Source of the DNA: Pseudomonadota bacterium
GTDB lineage: Bacteria > Pseudomonadota > Gammaproteobacteria > Burkholderiales > Gallionellaceae
Assembly: GCA_021782995.1 (NCBI GenBank)
Contig: JAJXUI010000030.1
Location: 1 to 37,296 of the forward strand
Direction of reading: 5' to 3'
DNA: 37,296 nt
Position numbers and translations under genes: made by a program. The notes below the pieces were generated by a model. It was not told where the DNA came from. It saw only the letters and a program-made list of their open reading frames with translations, and made no database searches. Positions 8,373-16,138 of this stretch are shown in pieces; the first letter of the stretch is position 1; each line of letters starts with the position of its first letter.

Positions 8373-8397
8373 TGCCCGCTCTGTTTGTCTGTCATTG
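8357..8397 (-). repeat. 18-bp direct repeat over the CBS gene start
   Basis: TCTGTTTGTCTGTCATTG occurs at 8357-8374 and again at 8380-8397, offset by 23 bp. On the minus strand each copy contains ATGACAGACAAACAG. The upstream ATG opens a frame of eight codons (MTDKQSGQ) whose TGA overlaps the downstream ATG. Because 23 is not a multiple of three, the duplication makes a leader peptide and not an alternative N-terminus. Confidence 0.75.
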
Positions 8398-8679
8398 AAT
8401 AGCTGCCGGTGCAGATGAAATCAAAATAATATAATATAATATATTCAATATTTTATGGTTATATTTCAGGTGCCGACACTTAAAGATATATCACCAATAT
8501 ATCATATACAAAAATTATCACAACATGATACTAAATAGCCCTGCATATTTGCACCCCGGCAACCCTCATCCAGCCAGTCGCTTGCGTTATACTGCCCGCC
8601 TGTTTTGATTGTATCCAGCCTACGCCTGCCGCCAGGCCTGAATAAACCGCAACCCCATCCCAAGCAGCAAGGAAAACAC
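8373..8679. promoter_or_regulatory. AT-rich divergent promoter region
   Basis: This region separates the minus-strand CBS/HPP operon from the plus-strand exported protein. It contains three tandem ATAAT units (8426-8440), an AT-rich stretch to about 8520 and a perfect dyad GATATAT-N5-ATATATC at 8485-8503 that could bind a dimeric regulator. A TATACT at 8588-8593 may be the -10 box of the rightward gene, but no good -35 box lies before it. I see no small gene here. Confidence 0.45.
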
Positions 8680-9600
8680 ATGTACCGCATCCCCGCCCTG
8701 GCCATCCTAGGCCTCACCCTCTCGATCAACGCGCAGGCCACCGCCAACCCGGCCACGCAAGACCTGCTCAAAACCTATGCGTTCGACCCGGGCAAGATGC
8801 CGGTGGAAGAACAGGCCAAACATGCGCAAGACCTCGCCGACCTGTGGACCCGCGCGCATGCCGACACCGAGGCCTACCTGCCCGCATTGCGTACGCTGCT
8901 GGGCAAAAAGGGCAACACGGAAATTCTGTATTGCGATGGTGGCATGCTGCTGCTGGATGGCAGCCCGCAGCCCGCCGACAAACAGCTGGGGCTCGATTCA
9001 ATCGCAAAATGCACCCTCGCCGAAATGGAACAGCCCGGCTATTTTTATACCCTGCACAAGGCCTCACTGGAGGGCATTGATACCCTCCCCCTGCTGTTCA
9101 GGATGCTCAGCAAACCCGAATTCGAAGTGTATGACGCAGACCACAACCTGACGCTGGAACAGGACATGGCCTTCACCTACCCGCTGCTGGTGCAGGATGC
9201 AGATCACTATTTCAGCCGCATCGTCGAACGCCTGAAGGCCGAGAAAAACACCACCGCACGGCAAACCCTGCTCGCTGCCATCTACTACAGCGCCACCAGG
9301 GATTCGGAAAATGCCCTGAACGCAGTCGCCGACGACAAAAGCATCCCGCCCGTTGTGCGCCTGCGCGCACAGGTTTTCCTCAAGCGCATTTCAGACATGC
9401 GCAAGATCGAGCCCGGCAAGGTTTATGAATGGATGAAACAGAACCGCTTTGATCTTTCCGTGACCAACTCCGAAGCGGATTTGAGAACAGCCCGCCAGAA
9501 CCGGATGCGCGACATCAGCCATGATGCCCTGCGCGAACTGGATATCTATACACTGCTGATCTATCAGGCGATGAGCGCGAACTCAATAAAATCCAAGTAA
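8680..9600 (+). CDS. Exported protein of unknown function
   Basis: A 306-residue protein I do not recognise. It starts at ATG 8680 behind AAGGAAA, which gives a good Sec signal peptide: a short basic start, a hydrophobic core (ALAILGLTLSI) and a likely cut after NAQATA near residue 22. The mature part is mostly helical. Helical pairs at about residues 205-255 resemble HEAT/TPR-like packing, but no repeat is clear enough to name. It contains two cysteines, in ILYCDGG and IAKCTL, which could form a disulfide in the periplasm. The gene is alone on its strand, between a divergent operon on the left and a convergent one on the right, so context gives no function. Confidence 0.8.
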   Translation: MYRIPALAILGLTLSINAQATANPATQDLLKTYAFDPGKMPVEEQAKHAQDLADLWTRAHADTEAYLPALRTLLGKKGNTEILYCDGGMLLLDGSPQPADKQLGLDSIAKCTLAEMEQPGYFYTLHKASLEGIDTLPLLFRMLSKPEFEVYDADHNLTLEQDMAFTYPLLVQDADHYFSRIVERLKAEKNTTARQTLLAAIYYSATRDSENALNAVADDKSIPPVVRLRAQVFLKRISDMRKIEPGKVYEWMKQNRFDLSVTNSEADLRTARQNRMRDISHDALRELDIYTLLIYQAMSANSIKSK

Positions 9601-9783
9601 CACCGTTCATCAACGGCCGGACTTAATCACTGCATTTCGGCCTTAGCAAAAGGCTATGAGGAGGATGGAAGATGGTCGATATGAACGCAATAGCGGTCTT
9701 TCATATTTGACCTGGAAAGTCTGCAGTGGAGAGTGTCAGCTATGGCCGAATCACAGACACTTCGTAGCTTAAACACCCATGCT

Positions 9784-11553
9784 TCAATGATATAACTCCG
9801 GCAGCAGGTTTTTCGATCCCTTCTGTTTCTCTTGCACTGCATCACCCGGCAACACCCCCGCCAGCAATTCACCCTGCCACTCGCTGCCGGTGTAGCAGGC
9901 ACGATCGAGCTGCCTGAGCGCTTCAGCAAATTTTTCTGCATCAACACGGCGCGATAGTTCATTGATGCCCATCGGCGGGTTATCCGGCCACTGTGTGCTG
10001 GCCCATGCCAGCAGGTGCTTGCGTGCAGCTTGCGCGTCGTTGTTGCTGCACGCCTGCCGGATCGCCTTGAACTCGGTGCCGCTGCGTATCGGCGCAGGTT
10101 TATCCGCTTTGCTCGATTTTGTGCCAGCCCCGTTGCGGACTGTTGGCCTTGCAATGGTGTTGCGCGCGCGCCACCAGGCCACGCCGGTACCCAGCCACAG
10201 CAAGGCAAATACAAATGTTGCCCACATCCAGTAGGGATTGTTCACCGCCTGATTGCCGGGGACAGGCTGGCTGTGCTCGGACGGCGCAGGCTCCAGGCTT
10301 ACCGGCGGCATCACTGCGGTGCTGGCAGCCCCTGCGGGCAGCACGTCCAGCGAGTGTGCAGGCAATGTGAGTTCGCGCATTTCATGCTGCCGCGTATCCC
10401 ACCAGTTCAGGTGCACGACTGGCAATTCATAATGGCCGGGCTGGCTGGCGATCAGCGCGATATTCTGTTCGCGTGTGCCCAGCACGCTGTTGCCTTGTGC
10501 GGCTTCGGAAGCCGCGGCCTGATCGGGATAGGCCTTGATCCCATCCGGCACTTTCATGAACGTGCTCGGGTCGGGTATCTGCGTGCCGGTGAGTCCCAGC
10601 GCGGTGATTTTCAGGTGGCGCGTCAGCGGCTCGCCGGCATGCACGGTGATGCTTTGCGGCTGCAGGGCATCACTGGTTTCATCCAGCGTGACTTTTTGTG
10701 CGGGCAGCCATTGCGCTGAGTTCGCACTGGCGGGACGCGGCTGCACATCCAGCTCGACGGCCTTGCCACGCACGCGGATGGGCTTGGTGCCATTCACCAT
10801 GCCGCCGAACGGCATCTGGCGGAAGATGTTGTCGAAGGGGTCGTTGCTGCTGGCGCTGTTGTCGGCAATTTGCGCATCCAGCACCGGGCCATCGAGTTTC
10901 AATTTGCCACTGCGCTGCGGGAACAGCAGGTATTTGCGCTCGACCACCTGGTAGTTCCTGCCGTTGCGGATTTCATTGGCCTGCACATCCTTGCCGAATG
11001 GCTTCACCAGCACATCATTGCTGGCCGGCAGATCGAGGCTGGCCTGCAGCAACGACTGGTCGGCATACAGGCGCACGGTGAGTACCACAGCTGCCTGCAC
11101 ATAAGGCTGTTTCTGGTCTATCGAAGTGTTAAGGAATACATGCGAATTGTCACTGCCGGCCTGATTTCCTCCCGGCTGGTCTGCACCGCGTGCAGTCTTG
11201 GCCACGCTCAGATCGATGGGCTGCGATTGTTCGCCGCCCCAGTTCAACGCGGGTATCTGCACCTTGCCATCATGCCTGGGCGACAGCAGCACGGTGACCT
11301 GCATCTGCGTGGACATGTGGCCATTGATGATCTGGATGTTCGAGCCGCGGCTGGTGCCGAGCACGTCAAAATCGTTTTTCAATGGCGCAAGGTCAGGCTG
11401 GCTGTCGGCGCTGCTGTCGCGCTGGAGGGTGAGCTGTATCGTTTCACCGGGACTCAACGCGGTGTTGTTGACGGTTGCCGTGACGGTTGCCTGCGCGGCA
11501 AGGCTGTAAACACTCGCCAGCATAATACCCAATAACGTTAACCCATTCTTCAT
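9784..11553 (-). CDS. batD: BatD-like protein with signal peptide and C-terminal anchor
   Basis: A 589-residue protein. I start it at ATG 11553, where it overlaps the upstream TPR gene by 4 bp and gains a signal peptide (MKNGLTLLGIMLASVYSLAAQA); longer frames run into the neighbour. The mature part begins with a beta-rich domain typical of BatD (SPGETIQLTLQ near the start), continues through beta-sandwich repeats, and has one membrane helix (YWMWATFVFALLWLGTGVAWW) about 160 residues from the end, followed by a basic cytoplasmic tail. BatD proteins are inner-membrane-anchored partners of the VWA proteins BatA and BatB, linked to aerotolerance or envelope stress in some bacteria. It is the last gene of the moxR operon. 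Confidence 0.88.
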   Translation of the reverse strand: MKNGLTLLGIMLASVYSLAAQATVTATVNNTALSPGETIQLTLQRDSSADSQPDLAPLKNDFDVLGTSRGSNIQIINGHMSTQMQVTVLLSPRHDGKVQIPALNWGGEQSQPIDLSVAKTARGADQPGGNQAGSDNSHVFLNTSIDQKQPYVQAAVVLTVRLYADQSLLQASLDLPASNDVLVKPFGKDVQANEIRNGRNYQVVERKYLLFPQRSGKLKLDGPVLDAQIADNSASSNDPFDNIFRQMPFGGMVNGTKPIRVRGKAVELDVQPRPASANSAQWLPAQKVTLDETSDALQPQSITVHAGEPLTRHLKITALGLTGTQIPDPSTFMKVPDGIKAYPDQAAASEAAQGNSVLGTREQNIALIASQPGHYELPVVHLNWWDTRQHEMRELTLPAHSLDVLPAGAASTAVMPPVSLEPAPSEHSQPVPGNQAVNNPYWMWATFVFALLWLGTGVAWWRARNTIARPTVRNGAGTKSSKADKPAPIRSGTEFKAIRQACSNNDAQAARKHLLAWASTQWPDNPPMGINELSRRVDAEKFAEALRQLDRACYTGSEWQGELLAGVLPGDAVQEKQKGSKNLLPELYH

Positions 11554-12620
11554 TGTTGTGCCTTCTGTTGCCTGATCAGGTGCTCGATCATGAATTTCCG
11601 CCGCAGCAAGCCGGCGGGGTCGTCCGGTATGCTGCGCAGCCATTGTTCCTGTGCCAGCTGGTTTTCTGTCTTGGGAGCGATGAAGCCATCGCTGGCACCC
11701 GACTTATTTTCGCCATCATTTTTCTCTCCAGCTGTTGCCTGCCCCAGGCTGGCCTCGGCATCGCGTCTGGCCTGTTCGGCTTCGTCTTTGGCTGCGCCTG
11801 CAGATTGCTGTTGCCCGTTTGCCTTGTGCTGGTCAGCGGGCTGCTGTCCTTGTTGCTGCGCGCCATTTCCGCTTTTAGGCTGCGCTTTTTGATATTTTGT
11901 ATCATCATGATTATATGAAACATTTTTATCATCACCGGCATTGGCGGATGTTGCATTGTCGCCCTGATGTTGCCCGGCCTGATTCTGGTTTTGCTGATTG
12001 CTGCCCTGCTCGTTCTGCTTGCCCATATTCTGGTTATCGGCATTCTGTTTGCCCATATTCTGTTTGCCAGTATTCTGATTGCCCGACTTCTGATTACCCG
12101 AATTCTGATTTTCAGGGTTTTGGCCGGAAGCACTTTGCCCCTGCCGGTCACCTTGCTGCTTGTCCGCTCCAGTTGAATCGCCGGATTTACCCTGTCCGTT
12201 ATTTTGTGATCCGCTTTTTGGTGATTGTCCATTTTGCTGCTTCAGCTGTTGCGCAACGAGATCGCGATTGTGCTTTGCATCCTGGTTGTTCGGGTCTGCC
12301 TTCAGTGCGGCATCGTAAGCAGCCAGTGCGCCTTGCAGATCACCGCTGTAGGCCAGCGCATTGCCGCGGTTATAGGCGGCATCGCTACCTTGTACTGACG
12401 CCAGGTCTTTTGCCGCGCCCTGGTAATCGCCGGCTTTCAGTTTGGCAAAGGCCTTGCGCGACGGATCGGCATATTCGTTCGCTGCATTTTTCGCATCGCC
12501 CTGACGCATCAACGCCTCGCCGCGCTGGTCGGCATTGCGCCACAGTTTCGACCAGAACTCTCCCGCCTGCGCCGGCAGCACCACGGCCAGCAATGCCAAT
12601 ATGAACACACCGCGATTCAT
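11550..12620 (-). CDS. batC: TPR protein with Q/N-rich pentapeptide repeats (BatC-like)
   Basis: A 356-residue protein with a signal peptide (MNRGVFILALLAVVLPAQA) when started at ATG 12620, the ATGA overlap with the upstream VWA gene. Residues about 35-125 contain TPR-like helix pairs (AAYNRGNALAYSGDLQGALAAYDAALKADPNNQDAKHN), as in BatC/BatE-type proteins. From about residue 130 it becomes low-complexity, rich in Q, N, G and K, including seven pentapeptides of the form G-N/K-Q-N-x at residues 169-203. The C-terminal end regains a normal, conserved-looking stretch (QLAQEQWLRSIPDDPAGLLRRKF) that recurs at the end of many VWA/TPR proteins of this operon type. The likely role is a periplasmic scaffold for the Bat complex. 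Confidence 0.85.
   Translation of the reverse strand: MNRGVFILALLAVVLPAQAGEFWSKLWRNADQRGEALMRQGDAKNAANEYADPSRKAFAKLKAGDYQGAAKDLASVQGSDAAYNRGNALAYSGDLQGALAAYDAALKADPNNQDAKHNRDLVAQQLKQQNGQSPKSGSQNNGQGKSGDSTGADKQQGDRQGQSASGQNPENQNSGNQKSGNQNTGKQNMGKQNADNQNMGKQNEQGSNQQNQNQAGQHQGDNATSANAGDDKNVSYNHDDTKYQKAQPKSGNGAQQQGQQPADQHKANGQQQSAGAAKDEAEQARRDAEASLGQATAGEKNDGENKSGASDGFIAPKTENQLAQEQWLRSIPDDPAGLLRRKFMIEHLIRQQKAQQ
12012..12116 (-). repeat. Seven tandem 15-bp repeats inside the TPR gene
   Basis: Seven consecutive 15-base units follow ATTCTGTTTGCCCAT with variation. They start at 12012, 12027, 12042, 12057, 12072, 12087 and 12102. On the coding strand each gives one pentapeptide. The period is a multiple of three, so unit gain or loss would keep the frame. 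It is a coding minisatellite, not a CRISPR array. Confidence 0.85.
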
Positions 12621-13621
12621 AGCCACCCCCTGCGCGCCAGCAATGCCGCCAGCACCAGCACCAGTGGCAACAGCCACACGCCGGCATCCTGCCAGTGCGC
12701 CACTTCCACACCCTCAGCCATCGTGGCACCTGCTGCCGAGCGCGGTGCAGTTTTCAGGTAATTGATCAGGCTGCCGAGCTGGGCAATTTCCACATACCCG
12801 CCACCGCCCGTGCTGGCCAGCTGCTTGAGCTTTTCCGTATCCAGCCGCGCCAATTGCGACTGCCCCTGCGCATTCTTCACAAAGCTGCCGTTGCTGCCCT
12901 GCAAGGGTGCACCACCCGCCGTGCCGATGCCCACCACGCTCAGCGTGATGCCTTCGGCTTTGAGCCGGGATGCGGCAGACAGCACCGCAGCGGGATCATC
13001 AAAACCATCGGTCAGTACCACGATCCGCTGGTCATGCGCGGCCGAACCCTGCAGCAGCTTTTCTGCCTCGTTCAATGCCGGCGCAAGATGATCCCCTGCT
13101 GCGGGCATGATGTCGGGCGCCAGCGGGGGCAACAGCGCACGCACGGTATCCACATCCTGTGTCAGTGGCGTTACCGCATAGGCTTCGCCGCTGAACGCCA
13201 CCAGCCCCACGCGCGCATCCTTGGCTGCGCCCAGCATGTCATCCAGCGCATAGCGCGCACGCGTGGCGCGATTGGGTGGCATATCGGTTGCGGCCATCGA
13301 CGGCGACAGGTCGAGCACAAACACCCAGTCGGCCGGCGCGCGAAATGCCTGGGTCAGGTCGCGCTCCCAGCTGGGACCGGCCAGCGCCAATACCGCCGCG
13401 GTCCACAACAATCCCAGCACCGCCCACGGGCGCATGCCTTTCACGCTGGCGCCATCCAGGGTCAGCGCGGACAGCAATTCACTGTCGATCACGTCCGACC
13501 AGTCGCCCTCGGATTTGCGGCGGCGCGCCAGCCACCACAGCAGCCCCCATAACAGCGGCAATGCGAGCAGCCATCCCGGCCGCAGGAAATGGAATGCATG
13601 GATGAACGCATTGAAGTTCAT
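12617..13621 (-). CDS. batB: VWA-domain membrane protein BatB
   Basis: A 334-residue protein started at ATG 13621, in the 4-bp overlap with the upstream VWA gene. Two hydrophobic segments lie at about residues 15-32 and 66-82, then a VWA domain with an intact metal-ion-dependent adhesion site D104-L-S-P-S108. The strand RIVVLTDGFDD provides the later MIDAS aspartate. A C-terminal helix (VWLLPLVLVLAALLARR) closes the protein. This arrangement of helix, VWA and helix is that of BatA/BatB. With its neighbour it probably forms a hetero-oligomer whose VWA domains face the periplasm and bind partner proteins through the metal site. Confidence 0.9.
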   Translation of the reverse strand: MNFNAFIHAFHFLRPGWLLALPLLWGLLWWLARRRKSEGDWSDVIDSELLSALTLDGASVKGMRPWAVLGLLWTAAVLALAGPSWERDLTQAFRAPADWVFVLDLSPSMAATDMPPNRATRARYALDDMLGAAKDARVGLVAFSGEAYAVTPLTQDVDTVRALLPPLAPDIMPAAGDHLAPALNEAEKLLQGSAAHDQRIVVLTDGFDDPAAVLSAASRLKAEGITLSVVGIGTAGGAPLQGSNGSFVKNAQGQSQLARLDTEKLKQLASTGGGGYVEIAQLGSLINYLKTAPRSAAGATMAEGVEVAHWQDAGVWLLPLVLVLAALLARRGWL

Positions 13622-14583
13622 ACCCGCCCCCGCATCAGCACCGCAGGCATGCTCAACAGCAATGCCAGCGCCAGCGGCCACACAAACCATTCGCTGTGCG
13701 GGCGATACCATTGCTCGCGTCCCGCGCTCGGCTCCAGCTTGTCGATGCGCGCATACACATTCTGCAGCGCATCGGCATCGGTCGCACGGAAGTACGCACC
13801 GTGGGTGATTTTTGCAATGGCCTTCAACGTGCCTTCATCCAGATCCATATTGCCGCTGCTGCCAAAAAATCCCTCCTGCACGGCCGCACCCACGCCGATC
13901 GTATAAATGCGCAGACCTGCACTGGCCGCCATTTTGGCCGCAGCCAGCGGGTCCATCAGGCCGGCATTGTTGCCACCATCGGTGAGCAGGATCAGCACCA
14001 TCTCGCCCGGATTCCTGGAGGCAGTCTTGTCCTGCTGCAAACGCTTCAAGGCCAGGCCAATCGCATCGCCGATGGCAGTCTGCGTACCGGCGACGCCAAC
14101 AACAGTCTGCTGCAGGAACTGGCTGACGGTATTGAGATCGGCGGTGAGCGGTGCCTGCAGATAAGGCTGGGTGGCGAACAAGATCAGGCCCACCTGGTCG
14201 CCCTTGCGCTTCCTGATGAATTCACCCGCCACTTTTTGCACGACCAGCAAACGCGAGGCATTGCCCGCCATGTCCGGTGTGGCCATCGAGCCGGACACAT
14301 CCACCGCCAGCAGCAACCTGCGCCCGGTGGTGGGCACCGGCAGCGGATCATCCAGCCACTGCGGGCGCATGGCTGCGGCCACCAGCAGCAGCCACACCAG
14401 CACAAACAGCAGGCTGCGTTTGCGTGAAACGATTTTCAGTTCAGGCGTGCCCGTGCGCGAGATCAACGCGGCAAACGGCAGGAACAATGCACTGCCTTGT
14501 TGCGACACTTCCGGCATTACATAGCGCAGCAACCAGGGCAGCGGCAGGCACAACGCCATCAACGGCCATGCGATATGGATCAT
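13618..14583 (-). CDS. batA: VWA-domain membrane protein BatA
   Basis: A 321-residue protein with hydrophobic segments at about residues 3-22 and 57-72 and a VWA domain starting at about residue 88. Its MIDAS is perfect: D95-V-S-G-S99, with LLTDGGNN later, and C-terminal helix WPLALALLLSMPAVLM. It precedes batB, with 4-bp overlaps on both sides, so it is translated in register with the DUF4381 gene and batB. The BatA assignment follows from gene order (moxR, DUF58, DUF4381, batA, batB) and from the better conserved DxSxS. A surface or secreted adhesin is less likely, because both ends are anchored in the membrane. Confidence 0.9.
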   Translation of the reverse strand: MIHIAWPLMALCLPLPWLLRYVMPEVSQQGSALFLPFAALISRTGTPELKIVSRKRSLLFVLVWLLLVAAAMRPQWLDDPLPVPTTGRRLLLAVDVSGSMATPDMAGNASRLLVVQKVAGEFIRKRKGDQVGLILFATQPYLQAPLTADLNTVSQFLQQTVVGVAGTQTAIGDAIGLALKRLQQDKTASRNPGEMVLILLTDGGNNAGLMDPLAAAKMAASAGLRIYTIGVGAAVQEGFFGSSGNMDLDEGTLKAIAKITHGAYFRATDADALQNVYARIDKLEPSAGREQWYRPHSEWFVWPLALALLLSMPAVLMRGRV

Positions 14584-15053
14584 GCCCGCCTCCGCATGAA
14601 GGCTTCGGCACCCGCAAGCCAGGCTTCACGATGGGTGGACGTTGCAGTACCGCCATAGGAAATTCGCAACAGGCTGATGCCACTTTCGCCAGCCCAGGCC
14701 TCACCTCCACGCTCAACCACAAACGCCAGCCAGCGTTCGCCGCTCAGGCCCGCCACGGCATCGCGTCCGTAATGCGCGACCGCATAGCGGCGCATCAACA
14801 ATTCGAGGGCACCGGCCAGTGCCATGTCATCCTTGGTGCTTTCCTGCAGCTGCTTCAGCTCGCGCAAGGCATGCCGGCGCAGGCGCGCGGCGGGGCGCGT
14901 CTGCCGGTAGAGTACAACTGCCAACACGGCAACGCTCACCAGCAGCACGATCCACCAGCCCGGTGCCAGCGGCCACCAGCCCGCATGTGGCGGTGCATGC
15001 GGTGGCGCAAGCTGCGATAACCAGTCCGAACCGGCTGCGCTGACAGGCATCAT
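14580..15053 (-). CDS. DUF4381 membrane protein of Bat operon
   Basis: A 157-residue protein with one clear membrane segment (GWWIVLLVSVAVLAVVLYR, about residues 25-45) after a short proline-rich periplasmic start, and a cytoplasmic helical domain of about 100 residues. Order and architecture match DUF4381 proteins, which sit between the DUF58 and batA genes in proteobacterial Bat operons. I start it at ATG 15053, which gives the same 4-bp ATGA overlap seen at the other junctions; ATG 15062 and ATG 15050 are alternatives. No catalytic motif is visible. It probably helps to assemble or regulate the MoxR/VWA complex. Confidence 0.85.
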   Translation of the reverse strand: MMPVSAAGSDWLSQLAPPHAPPHAGWWPLAPGWWIVLLVSVAVLAVVLYRQTRPAARLRRHALRELKQLQESTKDDMALAGALELLMRRYAVAHYGRDAVAGLSGERWLAFVVERGGEAWAGESGISLLRISYGGTATSTHREAWLAGAEAFMRRRA

Positions 15054-16012
15054 GCTGCCCATTTCGGCTCCCGCAACAATGCCACCATGCGTTCGACCAC
15101 CACATCCTGCGTGCTGATGCGACTGAGCGGCAGATTCAGGTTGAGCGCCATCGCCTGCAATTTTTCCGCGCGCAGGTTCCAGGTGTGCAGCCATTCGCGG
15201 CGCGTGCTGTCACCACTCATCCACCACAGGCGGTCAGGCAAACCGACGCGATAACGCCCCGCCGGCATGCCTTCATGCTCCAGCGGATCACTGACCCATA
15301 GCAATCGGAAATCGCTGTGCAATGTGCTGCTGGCCAGCGTTTCTTCCAGCGTGGCATCGATGCCGATAAAGTCACTCAATGTCAGCACCAGGCTGCCCGG
15401 CTGCAATATCGGGCGCAAGGTATTCAAGGCATTGTACAAACCGCCATACACCGGCTTGCCCGGTGCGCGCGGTTGCGCTGCCACCAGCGCCTGCAGGATG
15501 GGCAGCACGCCGGCCTCGCGCCCGCGCGGTGGGAATATCTGCGTTTCGCCATTTGCATCGGCGATCACTGCGCCGACGCGGTCACCGCCCATCGATGCCA
15601 CCCAGGCCAGCATCGCGGCGGTGCGCAGCAGCGCTGCCGATTTCAACTGGCGGCGGCTGCCGAAATACAGGCCGGCATGCAGGTCAACAACCAGCCATAC
15701 CGGACGTTCGCGTTCTTCGCGAAACAGCTTGGTGTGGGTCTTGCCGCGACGCGCCGTCACGCGCCAGTCGATATTGCGTGTGTCATCGCCCGGCGCATAC
15801 AGCCGCACCTCTTCAAATTCCAGCCCGCGCCCGCGCTGCGCACTGCGATGCCCGCCCTGCAATTGCGCCATTGCGGGCCGGTGTGTATGCAGGCTCAGGC
15901 CACGCACGGCGCCGCGCAAGCCTGAAAGCTCAGCCAGGTCGGGCATGATCCCGCTATCGGCTGTTGACCGCCCCTTTGATGTTGAATTTACAGAATCCGT
16001 TGCTACACTCAT
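15050..16012 (-). CDS. DUF58 domain protein
   Basis: A 320-residue soluble protein. The DUF58 signature is plain: LEFEEVRLYAPGDDTRNIDW followed by RVTARRGKTHTKLFREERERP. Downstream is a VWA-like fold (WLVVDLHAGLYFG, later LVLTLSDFIG) in which the classic DxSxS is replaced by D-L-H-A-G, so metal binding is doubtful. DUF58 proteins nearly always follow a moxR gene and are presumed MoxR partners. I prefer ATG 16012; a GTG at 16018 is the other option. Its stop codon overlaps the DUF4381 gene by 4 bp, but unlike the other junctions it is separated from moxR by about 126 bp. Confidence 0.88.
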   Translation of the reverse strand: MSVATDSVNSTSKGRSTADSGIMPDLAELSGLRGAVRGLSLHTHRPAMAQLQGGHRSAQRGRGLEFEEVRLYAPGDDTRNIDWRVTARRGKTHTKLFREERERPVWLVVDLHAGLYFGSRRQLKSAALLRTAAMLAWVASMGGDRVGAVIADANGETQIFPPRGREAGVLPILQALVAAQPRAPGKPVYGGLYNALNTLRPILQPGSLVLTLSDFIGIDATLEETLASSTLHSDFRLLWVSDPLEHEGMPAGRYRVGLPDRLWWMSGDSTRREWLHTWNLRAEKLQAMALNLNLPLSRISTQDVVVERMVALLREPKWAA

Positions 16013-16138
16013 TTTCACTTTGCATCTCTATCGCTTTGCGCAGTTGGCTGCGTTGCTCCGCCTCGCCATGGAATCATCAAGCCGCGTAGTCGTGCCTTGC
16101 GCTGCACTACGCTGCGTACACTCCAAGCTTAATGCGCA
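16013..16138 (-). other. 126-bp spacer between moxR and DUF58, repeat-like
   Basis: This is the only real gap in the Bat operon. On the minus strand it runs from the moxR stop to the DUF58 start, is GC-rich, and contains TACGCAGCGTA (a near palindrome) and two GCAGC-rich segments. There is no obvious terminator. Its look is that of a dispersed intergenic repeat, but I cannot check copy number from one window. Confidence 0.3.

Noticed and set aside
9654..10214. 186-codon minus-strand frame across the end of batD
   Set aside because: It is in another frame of the same strand as batD, which is supported by its operon overlap and architecture.
12012..12116. CRISPR array
   Set aside because: Units are 15 bp, contiguous without spacers, and in frame inside a coding sequence.
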